A stretch of DNA of 64,000 nucleotides from Pycnococcus provasolii (taxonomy: Eukaryota; Chlorophyta; Pseudoscourfieldiophyceae; Pseudoscourfieldiales): assembly GCA_049487715.1 (NCBI GenBank), contig CP150568.1:434001-498000 (forward strand), in the 5' to 3' direction. Below are positions 1 to 8,934 of this stretch, piece after piece (position 1 is the first letter of the stretch; the number at the start of each line of letters is the position of its first letter). A model generated the notes under the pieces. The model did no database searches. It was not told the origin of the DNA and worked only from the letters and a program-made list of their open reading frames with translations. The position numbers were made by a program, and so were the translations under genes.

Positions 1-1068
1 CAAGGCGCCACGTGTCCCAACTGCTTCGTTCTCACGCGACGGAGCTCCGACTTCGAGTACCTGGAGATAGATCACGCGTCGGATCCAAATAACACGCGCA
101 GGCTGCAGAAGGCGGAGATGTACGTGCTGTTCAAAGTGGAAGTCGAGCAGCACAAGATTGAGCGAAGAAACTGGGACTTGGCTGGTTGCGCATTCTTCGC
201 CACCACGCTCTTGACCACCATCGGATACGGGAACTATGCACCCGATACGGACGAAAGCAGAATCATGATCATGGTACTTGGTTTGCCCATGCTCGCAGTG
301 TTTGGCGTCGGCCTGTCGCTCCTCTCGTCGCTAGTCATGGAACTTGGAACAGAGAGTGTTGCCGCCATCCTCTCGAGCCTGCGTTGGCTTCGCGGCGAGA
401 AGACACCTCCTATTCCCAATATCAAAGACATCGTGACCAAGTGGAAACAGCTCCTCCGCGAGAAAGGCATTAGGCCAACAGAGTCGAATTCGGTTGAGGA
501 GCTAAAACCAGTGCTAGCAGAAGTGATGAAAACTTTCGGCCATCATGATGAAACATTAGGGAGCGAGTCTCTTGTGGAATATGCTCTAAATAAGCACGAC
601 GTTGATGGCAACGGAACACTCGATGACACGGAAGGGGCGGCGCTCTTGATTTATGTGTGTGGCCTCCTTACCAAGGAGCGGGAGCGCGATCTTGCGTGCA
701 CGAAGGTTTACTTAGGTCTGACGCTCATGGCTGCACTTTTCGTTCTCGGAAGTGTTTTGTTTTGGTTGATCGAAGACTGGTCGTTCATTCAGTCGATGTA
801 CTTTGTTTTCATCACACTCACAACGATTGGACTTGGCGACTTCGTGCCAAGTCCACGAAATTATTGGATTTGGCTACCCTTCACGCTCGTAGGTTTGGGC
901 ATCTTCGCATTCGTGCTGAGCTTGCTTTCGACTCTGACCCAAGATACTTTAGCAGATTCGGTGTCGAGGTTCAAGAGAGTCAAGAGAAAAGTGCTGGAAC
1001 GGATTCCGTCGTCGCCGAGGCGGTCGTCCGAGGTCGACCGATCCGATGAGGCGGTGGAGGAAGGTTAA
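1..1068 (+). CDS. Two-pore-domain potassium channel with an inter-pore EF-hand (5' partial)
   Basis: The frame is open from base 1, so the gene begins upstream of the window; the first visible ATG (118) is probably internal. Two K+-selectivity filters are visible: TTIGYG (codons near 222-240) and TTIGLGD (near 819-840), each followed by a hydrophobic segment. This is the arrangement of TPK/two-pore channels. The linker between the two pore units carries a canonical EF-hand loop, DVDGNGTLDDTE (about 598-633), with acidic residues at positions 1, 3, 9, 10 and 12. Plant TPKs normally keep their EF-hands at the C-terminus, so this placement is unusual. The C-terminus is short, basic and Ser/Arg-rich. 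Expected role: Ca2+-tuned K+ flux across a vacuolar or plasma membrane. The family call is firm; location and gating are inferred. Confidence 0.9.
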   Translation, partial: QGATCPNCFVLTRRSSDFEYLEIDHASDPNNTRRLQKAEMYVLFKVEVEQHKIERRNWDLAGCAFFATTLLTTIGYGNYAPDTDESRIMIMVLGLPMLAVFGVGLSLLSSLVMELGTESVAAILSSLRWLRGEKTPPIPNIKDIVTKWKQLLREKGIRPTESNSVEELKPVLAEVMKTFGHHDETLGSESLVEYALNKHDVDGNGTLDDTEGAALLIYVCGLLTKERERDLACTKVYLGLTLMAALFVLGSVLFWLIEDWSFIQSMYFVFITLTTIGLGDFVPSPRNYWIWLPFTLVGLGIFAFVLSLLSTLTQDTLADSVSRFKRVKRKVLERIPSSPRRSSEVDRSDEAVEEG

Positions 1069-1419
1069 CTTTGCCTTACAAACAAGCACCGAACCTGATT
1101 TCTTCGAAGTAACACATTCCCATTTGCTTTTTTTAATCATTACTAATGCACTACAGTCTAGCATGCCGACACACGCGGGGACACAAAGACAGACATATAG
1201 AAAAGAGAAGCAAAAGAAAAAAAAGAGAAGTCGTCACACTTACTTTTATGTACGGTAACATACTACTCCCAAGAACCGAAAACCCAGGTTTCCCACATCA
1301 CATCACATCACATCACATCACAGAATCACAGAAACTGGAGGCATCCTCCTATACTCCTCCCATTGAGCAGTCTTATCGAAAAACATAAACACAATAAAGC
1401 ACCACATCGTGAAAACACA
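1069..1419. other. Convergent 3' spacer
   Basis: This spacer lies between the stop codons of the K+ channel and RibBA, so it holds two 3' untranslated regions. It contains an A-rich run near 1200-1225 and a five-fold CATCA pentanucleotide array at about 1294-1321. No credible gene is seen. Confidence 0.6.
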
Positions 1420-3018
1420 TCAGCTGTTGTTCTCACTGCTGTAGATGTGGCCCATCCTTCGCCGCTTCGTCTCGAGGTACTTCTTATTGAACGGGTTCAC
1501 AAGTGTAACCATAGGAACGCGGTCGCTCACCTCGATGCCGTAGCCGCTCAGCGCCGTCGTCTTCTCCGGGTTGTTCGTCATCAGGCACACGGACGTCACG
1601 CCAAGATTTGCAAGCATCTGTGCACCCGCGCCGTAGTCGCGCGCGTCGGCGGGCAAGCCTTGGTGCAGGTTGGCGTCGACCGTGTCCATGCCCTCGTCCT
1701 GGAGCTGGTAAGCCTTGATCTTTGCGCCGAGTCCAATCCCTCGCCCTTCGTGGCCGCGCAGGTAGATCACAACGCCACGACCAGTCTCTTGCAGACGCTC
1801 GAGAGCGAGGTCGAGCTGAGGACCACAGTCACAGCGCAGACTTCCGAAAATGTCGCCCGTCAGGCACTCGCTGTGCACGCGGCAGAGCACGTGCGCGCCA
1901 TTTTCGCTGGTGATGTCCCCCTTGACGATCGCAACGTGCTCGATGCCGTCGTTTTCGAGGTCGCGGAACGTGTGGCTGACAAACTCGCCAAACTTCGTGG
2001 GCAGGTTGGCGGTAGCGACGTGAGCGATGAGATTAGCGCGCTTGCGCTGGTACCGCACGAGGTCCGCGATCGTGCACACCTTGAGGTTATTTTCCTTGGC
2101 GAACGCGAGAAGTGCGTCGCGCTTCATGCACAGGCCCGTGTCGCGGTCGATGATCTCGCAGATGAGTCCAGCTGCGGAACACTTCGCGAGCTTCGTGAGG
2201 TCCACAGCCGCCTCGGTGTGTCCAGGACGCTTCAGCACGCCGCCTCGCCTCGCACGTAGGGGAAGGATGTGCCCGGGCCTTGCAAAGTCCTCGGGAATGC
2301 TGTTGGGGTTCGCGAGTGCTCGCGTCGTGGCTGCGCGGTCCGACGCGGAGATTCCCGTCGTGGTTCCCTGCCGCAGGTCGACGGTGGTTGTGAACGCCGT
2401 GGACATGGACTCGTCGTTCTCCTGCGACGCCACCATGAGCGGCAGTCGCAGCCTGTCGCATTCGTCGGGGCACATCGCGACGCACGCCAGTCCGCTGGTG
2501 TTGTTAACAAGGAATGCCATCTGCTCGGTTGTGCACAGCTCTGCTGCCATGATGAGGTCCCCTTCGTTCTCCCGGTCCTCGTCGTCGAGCACGACGACGA
2601 ACCGTCCATCGGCGATTTCGGCGATGCACTCCTCGATGGCGTCAAACCCTTCGGTGGGTTCGTCGAGGTTCCTCGTCTGGCTGAAAGCCGCCACCTCCTC
2701 TTCTTTTGAAGGTGACGTGGAAGGTGAAGACGATGACCCGTTTCCGTTGCTGAGTTCGTTCGTGTCTTCCTCTGAGGTGGTCTGCTGCGAGGCGGCGGTA
2801 CGCGCGACCTGTGTTCTGCCGCGTCCTCTGACTGGTGTTGCTGTTGGGGAGGAGGACGTTGATTTCTTTCCCTTTGCTCCTGCTAATGATGAAGATGACG
2901 ACGACGAAGATGGTGCGACTAATGAGGAAGAGCCTATAGATAACGAGCCAAACGTCGCTGCTTTTGAAAGAGCAGCACGAGAAGAAAGAGATTCCCAGAG
3001 CGGACGAATGACGCCCAT
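1420..3018 (-). CDS. RIBBA: Bifunctional riboflavin biosynthesis protein RibBA (DHBP synthase / GTP cyclohydrolase II)
   Basis: The protein (532 aa from the first ATG at 3018; upstream in-frame codons lack an ATG) catalyses the two entry reactions of riboflavin synthesis. One makes 3,4-dihydroxy-2-butanone 4-phosphate from ribulose 5-phosphate, the other opens GTP. The N-terminal domain shows the acidic DDEDRENEGDLI active-site loop and the TTTGISASDRA motif. The C-terminal domain has the zinc ligands in SECLTGDIFGSLRCDCG and the RGHEGRGIGL motif. About 120 residues precede the first domain. They begin with a Ser/Ala-rich, transit-peptide-like stretch, followed by Ser- and Thr-rich low complexity, consistent with plastid import as in plants. 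Fusion of the two activities is usual in plants and many bacteria. The upstream region is a long repeat-rich spacer. Confidence 0.95.
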   Translation of the reverse strand: MGVIRPLWESLSSRAALSKAATFGSLSIGSSSLVAPSSSSSSSSLAGAKGKKSTSSSPTATPVRGRGRTQVARTAASQQTTSEEDTNELSNGNGSSSSPSTSPSKEEEVAAFSQTRNLDEPTEGFDAIEECIAEIADGRFVVVLDDEDRENEGDLIMAAELCTTEQMAFLVNNTSGLACVAMCPDECDRLRLPLMVASQENDESMSTAFTTTVDLRQGTTTGISASDRAATTRALANPNSIPEDFARPGHILPLRARRGGVLKRPGHTEAAVDLTKLAKCSAAGLICEIIDRDTGLCMKRDALLAFAKENNLKVCTIADLVRYQRKRANLIAHVATANLPTKFGEFVSHTFRDLENDGIEHVAIVKGDITSENGAHVLCRVHSECLTGDIFGSLRCDCGPQLDLALERLQETGRGVVIYLRGHEGRGIGLGAKIKAYQLQDEGMDTVDANLHQGLPADARDYGAGAQMLANLGVTSVCLMTNNPEKTTALSGYGIEVSDRVPMVTLVNPFNKKYLETKRRRMGHIYSSENNS

Positions 3019-3505
3019 CCTGGGGTTGGTCTTCGCGACGCAGGTGGGGATCGCAGCGGACCACTGCAGACCCCAGCTGCACCCACAGAAGCCCCTACAC
3101 AAAAAGTGAGACCACCACGCGTACACGCCATTCCTGAGGTGGAGAAGGAGGAGAGAGGTCCACTTAGAGAGAACATGATATGCTGCACGAGAGAATTGTT
3201 TGTGGTGTGGATGAGGATGTTGTGGATGGAGGGCGAGTGGAGGGGAGGCGGCGTGGCGTATCCAGGCCAACCACGGGTGACGGGGGAGGGGAGGGGGGGG
3301 GGCCACGGGGCCACCTCGAATGGCCAGGGGAGAGCAGTGTGAGGCTCCCGTTCGTTCCCTGGGCCCCCCCCCCTGGGGAGACGGACGGACTCGTGCCCTT
3401 GTTTGTACCTTTGCTGCTTTGTGAGTTCGAGCCTTCGAGGGAGGAAGGCTGACATGCTATCCGCTTGTTGACTTGTTGGGGATCCGCTTGTTGCCTCCCT
3501 TGTTG

Positions 3506-3560
3506 AACCAAGGGCATATTAACGTAATTATTACGTTAATCGGTTAATATGCCCTTGGTT
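3506..3560. repeat. Imperfect palindrome (hairpin)
   Basis: The left arm (3506-3528) is mirrored by a right arm (3530-3560) over 23 bases. The right arm carries one extra 8-bp insert, CGGTTAAT, which looks like a copy of the adjoining TACGTTAAT. The loop is essentially absent, so the sequence can extrude as a cruciform. Confidence 0.8.
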
Positions 3561-3710
3561 GTGGTGTGGTTGGTGTGGTTCACTGGTTGGTGAGGTTGGT
3601 CATCTTGGTTTGGTGTGGTTTGGACTTTGGTGTGGTTGGTTTGGTCGTTTTTGATGAGAACTGATTGATCAAGTTGCAATCTTGGCAGGGGAATTGCGAT
3701 CTACTTTTTA

Positions 3711-3915
3711 TGACATTTCCCCTAAAACATGACCGCCAAAAGTTCCAAAGTTTGATTTCTCGACCTTCGGCGCCGACCAAAAAAAAAGTTGAAAAAGTTT
3801 GCGCTGGGCCGTAACCAGCGAAATGGTCGCAAATCAACTTTCGGCCCAACCTCATAGGGGCGATTTCCAAAATCAAACTTTGGGAAAAACTTTCGTCATG
3901 TTTTGGAAATGTCAT
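3711..3915. mobile_element. Fold-back / MITE-like element
   Basis: The element begins ATGACATTTCC and ends in its reverse complement GGAAATGTCAT. The terminal inverted repeats extend about 45-48 bp on each side (to AAGTTTGATTT / AAATCAAACTT), with small indels. A second, inner inverted repeat (AAAGTTGA...GCGCTGG against CCAGCG...TCAACTTT) closes around a short loop near 3813-3820, so the whole unit folds into one long hairpin. It has no coding capacity. A TACTT pentamer sits just outside both ends (3703-3707 and 3915-3919) and might be a target duplication, though the left copy is offset by three bases. Confidence 0.65.
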
Positions 3916-4588
3916 ACTTCATGTTCCTGTTTCCCCCACTATCTGGGTCTGTCTGGTGTCTGGCATCGGCAAACGCGTCTGACGCCACCCTCAGGCCTCC
4001 CTGACAAACAACATCAAACTGAACAAAGCCGACTCCCGAGATCGCGATGACAGAACAGACAGCGATGCGGAGAAGCAAAACACAGCAAGCCTCCCGAGTC
4101 TCAGCGAGTTCAAGACAGCAGGAAGCACGAAGCACGAAGCACGTAGCACGAAGCACGAAGAGGAAGGTGCTCCCACTTCCAATTCCCCCTCCCAATTCCC
4201 CCTCCCAATTCCCTCCCAAGGCTGCAAGGGTCAAGGGGCAAGACCCGTGGATAAGCTGAAAGGAAGACTCCCTGAACGAATTGCTCGACAATGGGAAAGC
4301 TTGAGGAGGGAATGGGGATCCGTCCTAGGGTAGAATCCCCCCCCTAGGGTAGGCGTGTTCCCCGAAAAGAAAAGCGTCCCATTTCCAAGGGGAACCCGGG
4401 GCGCGTCCTCGAGTCCTCCTCGGTTCGCCTTTCGGTTCGCCTCTAACGCTCACAAGCGACCCCTCCAGTGGGCGCGCGATCTTGCCAACCCACACCCCAG
4501 CGCATCGGCATCGGCCCCTGTGCTCGTACGAGGCTCGTGCTCGTGCTGTTGTTGTTATCATTATCAATTTATTTTTGTCTCGATAATA

Positions 4589-4841
4589 ATGAAGATCGCG
4601 TGCATAGGTGCCGGTTACGTCGGTGGACCGACGATGGCGATGATCGCGTACAAGGTACTGTCGTGATGTTATTTTGGTGGTTTTGGGTTTGGTGGGTTTG
4701 GGTTTGGTTGTTTTTTCTTGGTGATTGATTTTCGGTGGTGAGTGAAGTGTCGGTTTCACACAATACAATACAACACCTTCTCACACCTTCCATATCTTAA
4801 CGTCAACATCACACACACACACACACACACACAAAATAAAT

Positions 4842-4878
<37 letters not shown>

Positions 4879-6293
4879 CGTCATAAAACTGTACAACTAA
4901 AATAATATGGTGGTAGTGCCCCGACATCGAGGTGGTTGTACTCGACATCGCTCAAGCGCGCATCGACCAGTGGAACAGCGACAAACTGCCCATCTACGAA
5001 CCGGGACTGGACGAGATTGTCTTCGAGGCGCGCGGGCGCAACCTCTTCTTCAGCATCGATGTGGAAAAGCACGTCGGGGAGGCGGACATAATCTTCATCT
5101 CCGTCAACACACCTACCAAGGTGCGCGGCGTCGGTGCAGGCGCCGCGGCTGATCTCACGTACTGGGAGTCTGCCGCGCGCACCATCGCCAAGGCGTGCAC
5201 GTCGTCGAAGATCATCGTTGAGAAGTCCACGGTCCCTGTCAAGACGGCCGAGGCTGTTGAGAAGGTGCTCGCCAGGAACTGCGTGGATAAGTCCATCCGG
5301 TTCGACATCCTGTCGAACCCCGAGTTCCTTGCCGAAGGTACCGCCGTCGACGACCTCAAGAAGCCCGACCGCGTGCTCATCGGCGGACGGGAGACGGAGT
5401 CGGGCCTCAAGGCTGTTGCCACGCTCAAGGCTGTGTACGAGCGGTGGGTGCCGTCGGAGCGCGTCATCACGGCCAACCTGTGGTCCGCCGAGCTGTCCAA
5501 GCTCACGGCGAACGCCTTCCTCGCTCAGCGCATCTCGTCCATCAACGCCATCTCCGCGCTCTGCGAGGCGACGGGAGCAAACGTGAAGCAGGTCAGCTAC
5601 GCGATCGGAACGGACAGCCGCATTGGACCGAAGTTCCTCAACGCGTCCGTGGGATTCGGAGGAAGCTGCTTCCAGAAGGACATCCTTAACCTCGTGTACA
5701 TATGCGAATCCGTTGGACTTAAGGAGGTGGCGGACTACTGGCGCAGCGTCGTCACGATCAACGACTACCAGAAGGACCGCTTCGTCAACCGCATGCTCGA
5801 GGCGATGTTCAACACCGTGTCCGGCAAGCGATGCGCCATCTTCGGGTTCGCCTTCAAGAAGGACACCGGGGACACGCGCGAGACGCCGGCAATTGACGTG
5901 TGCCACAAGCTGATGGCGGACAAGGCGAAGATTGCGTGCTACGACCCGCAGGTGACGGAGGACCAGATGATCCGCGACCTTTCTCTCGATCCGTACATGT
6001 GGGACCACCCCGCTGGCCAGGTTACGCCGAAGATGACGATGGTGAAACAGCAGTTCACGACATGCAAGACGGCGTACGAGGCTGCGGCGGGTGCGCACTG
6101 CATTGCCATCATGACGGAGTGGGACGAGTTCAAGACGCTCGACTACCAGAAGCTGTACGACGGCATGGTGAAGCCTGCCTACATCTTCGACGGACGCAAC
6201 ATCGTGGATCCCGTAAAGCTTCGTGAGATTGGTTTCGTTGTGTACGGCATCGGCCAGCCGCTGGATCCGTTCGTGACGGAGAGCGCGTTTTAA
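4589..6293 (+). CDS. UGD: UDP-glucose 6-dehydrogenase (two exons)
   Basis: The spliced product is 480 aa (4589-4654 joined to 4917-6293), the usual eukaryotic length. It oxidises UDP-glucose to UDP-glucuronate with two NAD+, supplying precursors for acidic polysaccharides. Exon 1 encodes only 22 residues with the Rossmann motif GAGYVGG. Exon 2 resumes with CPDIEVVVLDI and carries LPIYEPGLDE, the catalytic cysteine in FGGSCFQKD and the NAD/UDP-binding C-terminal domain (FAFKKDTGDTRETPA). The join was placed where homologues require it: AAG|GTACTG donor and TAG|TGC acceptor, both in phase 0. The next gene follows on the same strand 410 bp downstream. Confidence 0.96.
4655..4916 (+). other. UGD intron (262 bp) with microsatellites
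   Basis: The intron starts GTACTG and ends GTGGTAG. It is T/G-rich in its first third and contains a CA dinucleotide array (about 4811-4832) and a CAA trinucleotide array (about 4842-4879). It interrupts the gene after only 22 codons, just past the NAD-binding glycine motif. Confidence 0.9.
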
Positions 6294-6703
6294 GGCAGGT
6301 ACCATAGTATTCTTCCTTTTTCGAATCTTACTTTTCTTACGAAACGTTTTATACAAAGTAAAAAGACGACACCAAAAATGACATACCCATACCCTACATG
6401 TGTGTTGACTGTTGTTACTTTTTATTAAAAACTTACCCTGCTGCTGAGTTATACACGTATATGCATAGTACTACGTTGGTAGGGCTGTGTGTTGCATTAG
6501 GTCGGCTTTTGTGTCGACGCCCACCACGGCCGCTGTCGACGTCGACCACTACCAACGCCCACCACGACGACAGCACGACGACACACGAATGTTTTGTTTG
6601 GGGGTTTGTGTTTGGGGGTTTATGTTTGGGGGTTTGTGATTGGGGGTTTACTCCCAGCATTTTTTGCCCTTATCCATTTCCCCTTCTCTTTCAAGGCCCG
6701 AAG
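6294..6703 (+). other. Spacer with G-rich tandem repeat in the 5' leader
   Basis: This spacer separates UGD from the methyltransferase gene. Bases 6596-6650 contain four copies of a roughly 15-bp unit, each with a GGGGG run (TTTGGGGGTTT core), ending about 55 bp before the ATG at 6704. Four G5 runs on the sense strand could form a G-quadruplex in the mRNA leader. Confidence 0.6.
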
Positions 6704-7594
6704 ATGTCTCCGCCGTCGTGCTCCGGCCGTGTTGGCGTTGGCGTTGGTGGTGCTCGTGTTGGTGGTGGTGGTGGTCCTCAAGGGTTGCTTTGTTCTCGTC
6801 GTCGTGCTCGCTGGTGGTGCTCGCCGTACTCGTATGATGTCGGCTCCACGCAGCAGGGTCCCAGGGTGGGCAACGGTGTGGGGTGGGCAAGGGGTCGAGT
6901 CGCCGCTGGGGTCGAGTCGCTGCTTGCGTCCGTCTACGACGCGCCGCCACCGTCTAAGCTGCAGAGACGTAACGACCTGTCCGCGGATGATAAGGCACGC
7001 ATGCGCGAGACGTCAGGGCAGGGAGACAAGGCGTGGATTTACGGAGAGCTGACGTACGATGGGGCGTGTGCGTTGCGTGACTCACTGCGTCCGACACGTG
7101 ACGACGCTTTTGTGGACCTCGGGTCCGGGTATGGCAGGCTGGTGTTCACGGCACACCTTGACTGGTCTGTTGGTTCGAGTGTAGGTGTCGAGCTAAGCTC
7201 ATCAAGGCACGAAGCTGGCACGAGGGCGTTGCACGCGCTGGGCAGCTTGGGTGCGTTAGATGCTTCCAGGGAGGTGAGGCTTGTGCAGGGCGACATGCTC
7301 GCGTTGGACGTCTCGAAAGCGACGTTGGTGTACGTCGCGCTGACGATGTTCGACGACGCGTTCACGCAGCGTATTTTGGATAAGCTGTCGTCGGAGGCGC
7401 CTCACCTGCGCTACGTGATAACTACGGAGGATGTGGAGAGGAGATTTGGTAGCCGTTTGCCTGACGGGTGGACGCTCGCGCAGTCGTTGGTAGTTTCTCA
7501 GAGCTGGGCAGATGACTGTACGTTGAGCATTTACCAAGTTCGTCGACAGTCAGAGCCGGAGCCGGAGCCGAAGTGGATGTCGTATGTATTTTGA
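6704..7594 (+). CDS. SAM-dependent methyltransferase, DOT1-like fold
   Basis: The call is for 296 aa from the ATG at 6704; an in-frame ATG at 6398 would add a Cys/Thr-rich stretch translated from the repeat-rich leader and is less likely. The catalytic core begins around residue 115 with IYGELTYDG, followed by the SAM-binding motif FVDLGSGYGRLV, a VGVEL acidic strand end and LVQGDML. This is the pattern of DOT1-like and related class I methyltransferases. The first ~80 residues are Gly/Val/Arg-rich and could be an organelle presequence, which would argue against a histone substrate. The substrate cannot be deduced. The gene is convergent with SmF, whose stop lies 80 bp away. Confidence 0.75.
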   Translation: MSPPSCSGRVGVGVGGARVGGGGGPQGLLCSRRRARWWCSPYSYDVGSTQQGPRVGNGVGWARGRVAAGVESLLASVYDAPPPSKLQRRNDLSADDKARMRETSGQGDKAWIYGELTYDGACALRDSLRPTRDDAFVDLGSGYGRLVFTAHLDWSVGSSVGVELSSSRHEAGTRALHALGSLGALDASREVRLVQGDMLALDVSKATLVYVALTMFDDAFTQRILDKLSSEAPHLRYVITTEDVERRFGSRLPDGWTLAQSLVVSQSWADDCTLSIYQVRRQSEPEPEPKWMSYVF

Positions 7595-7674
7595 TGTTGA
7601 TGTTGAGAACAAAAACAAAAGAGTAATTACACATTTGCATATATTTTTTTTTCCACCAAACATCGTGGTCAAAG

Positions 7675-7932
7675 TCAGTCGGCACCTCGTATGTACAGGA
7701 CGTTATTGCATCTGATGAGTACTTCGCCGAGCGTTCCGGTGGACTGACCGTCAACGAACTCTTCGGTAGACGCGAGCTGCAGGTTCATGTATGCGTCGTA
7801 CGACACCAAATAGCCCTTGTACTCGCTTCCCCACTTGAGTCTAACGACGACCATGTTCCCCGTGAGATCTTTTAAGAACGGGCGCGGATTCACGGGGACT
7901 TGCACATTGGAGGCAGCAGCAGCGGTCGCCAT
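7675..7932 (-). CDS. SNRPF: Small nuclear ribonucleoprotein F (SmF)
   Basis: This 85-aa Sm-fold protein is a subunit of the heptameric ring on spliceosomal U snRNAs. The Sm1 motif ([21 protein letters not shown], then [14 protein letters not shown]) and Sm2 motif ([15 protein letters not shown]) match SmF closely, and its length is normal. A TGTAA motif lies about 45 bp past the stop (TTACA at 7627-7631 on the plus strand). A CCCTAA array begins 98 bp upstream of the ATG in the spacer shared with the next, divergent gene. Confidence 0.96.
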   Translation of the reverse strand: MATAAAASNVQVPVNPRPFLKDLTGNMVVVRLKWGSEYKGYLVSYDAYMNLQLASTEEFVDGQSTGTLGEVLIRCNNVLYIRGAD

Positions 7933-8030
7933 ACCAACGTGTGGGCTAGGATGGGATGGCGGCGGTGGTGGTGGAGAATGACACGCACTAACAGCGGTTG
8001 AATGGGGAAAGCTCGTAAGCGGGACCGGAA

Positions 8031-8105
8031 CCCTAAACCCTAACCCTAACCCTAACCCTAATCCGAACCCTAATCCGAACCCTAACCCTAATCCCGAACC
8101 CTAAC
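8031..8105. repeat. Telomere-like CCCTAA array
   Basis: About ten CCCTAA units, several degenerate (CCCTAATCCGAA), lie in the 403-bp spacer between the divergent starts of SmF and the small membrane-protein gene. Looser CCCTAA-like words continue to about 8170. Position relative to the SmF start suggests a promoter role. Confidence 0.85.
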
Positions 8106-8335
8106 ACAAGAGAACGACAGGGCCTATTAACCCTACCCCAACTTATTCTAACTCTAAACCCCTAACCCGAGAGTGGTGCAAATCCACGGGGCTTATCTCA
8201 CAGTTCGGGTTTTGCTTTTTCCCCCCTAGGGTTTTAGGCGACTCCTTCGTCCCTCGAGGCTCTCTCTCTTCCGAGTGAGTTTGGTGTTCCATTTCTGTCT
8301 CGCGTCCATTTCTTTCTCACGACAGTCCTTGCGTC

Positions 8336-8575
8336 ATGCCGAACAGCGTGCTGTTCAGCACCTTGTGGGGAAGCTCGCTGGGATTCACAACAGTCATGTA
8401 CGCCAACTGGCTGATGAAAGTGCCGCTCAGCCGACGCCCGTGGGAACACCTCCTCGCAGCAGGAGTGGGCGCGTACGCATCTCTCTCCTTCGACAGGTGG
8501 GCCGATAAGGCGGAGGTGGAGCTGGAGGAGAAGATTAAAATGAGGGTGGAAGCGAACAAAAATATTAAAGTGTAA
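8336..8575 (+). CDS. Small membrane protein, unknown
   Basis: The 79-aa product has a hydrophobic N-terminal half (residues about 5-28), a second moderately hydrophobic stretch (PWEHLLAAGVGAYASLSF, about 35-52) and a charged, helix-prone tail rich in Glu and Lys. The size and shape resemble small accessory subunits of respiratory complexes or other organelle inner-membrane proteins, but no family was recognised. The ATG is the first after a pyrimidine-rich leader, and the stop overlaps a TGTAA word. Gene status is supported by its plausible composition and its place opposite SmF. Confidence 0.55.
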   Translation: MPNSVLFSTLWGSSLGFTTVMYANWLMKVPLSRRPWEHLLAAGVGAYASLSFDRWADKAEVELEEKIKMRVEANKNIKV

Positions 8576-8934
8576 AAAGTTATGGCCCCCATTATGAAGA
8601 AGACACAACAAGGATACAACAGACATCACTTGAAACGAACATGAACGGGAAAAGGAGCACCCGGTGGTGGCCATGGCCATGGGGGGGATTTTTCCACAAA
8701 ACCCCAAGCTTGAAAACCCGGTGAAAACTACATGTCCGATTTTGTTTGGTTCGGGGTTGGCGAGCGGGAGATGTTCCGTCGAGACTCGAGAGTGTCATGT
8801 GAAGGAAAAAAACGCGCTCGGGCTGGGACCTTTTCTTTACGGCGCGGTCAAATGTGATAATAATGATAATTATATTACGTAACGTAAGTAAGTAGAAACA
8901 AGCTCATGCTGCAGTTCAATTCATTCATGCAACA
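8576..8934. other. Convergent spacer
   Basis: This is a 3' spacer between the small membrane-protein gene and the IQCH-like gene. It contains a short palindromic CCATGGCCATGG (about 8671-8682) and AT-rich sequence near 8860-8890. No gene is seen. Confidence 0.5.

Larger units (their letters stand above)
3019..4588. other. Repeat-rich divergent spacer
   Basis: This 1.57-kb spacer separates RibBA and UDP-glucose dehydrogenase, which are transcribed outward. It holds G- and C-runs (3288-3375), a near-perfect palindrome (3506-3560), GT-rich sequence (3561-3655), a 205-bp fold-back element (3711-3915), short CACGAAG direct repeats (about 4127-4163), a triplicated CCAATTCCCTCC-like unit (about 4178-4219) and two CCTAGGGTAG boxes (4324-4352). 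No convincing gene is present. Confidence 0.6.

Noticed and set aside
2027-3109. 360-codon plus-strand frame over RibBA
   Set aside because: Antisense shadow; serine and arginine runs mirror the coding strand's GC-rich third positions.
3019-3306. N-terminal extension of RibBA up to base 3306
   Set aside because: The extra codons have no ATG start and no conserved content; the ATG at 3018 opens a better transit-like sequence.
4881-6356. 491-codon minus-strand frame over UDP-glucose dehydrogenase
   Set aside because: Antisense shadow of a strongly conserved enzyme; no motif and atypical composition.
6398-6703. N-terminal extension of the methyltransferase to the ATG at 6398
   Set aside because: It would translate the G-rich tandem repeat into a Gly/Val/Phe stretch with no conserved content; the ATG at 6704 is more plausible.
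8031-8105. CRISPR array
   Set aside because: Short contiguous CCCTAA units without unique spacers; telomere-like repeat in a eukaryotic genome.
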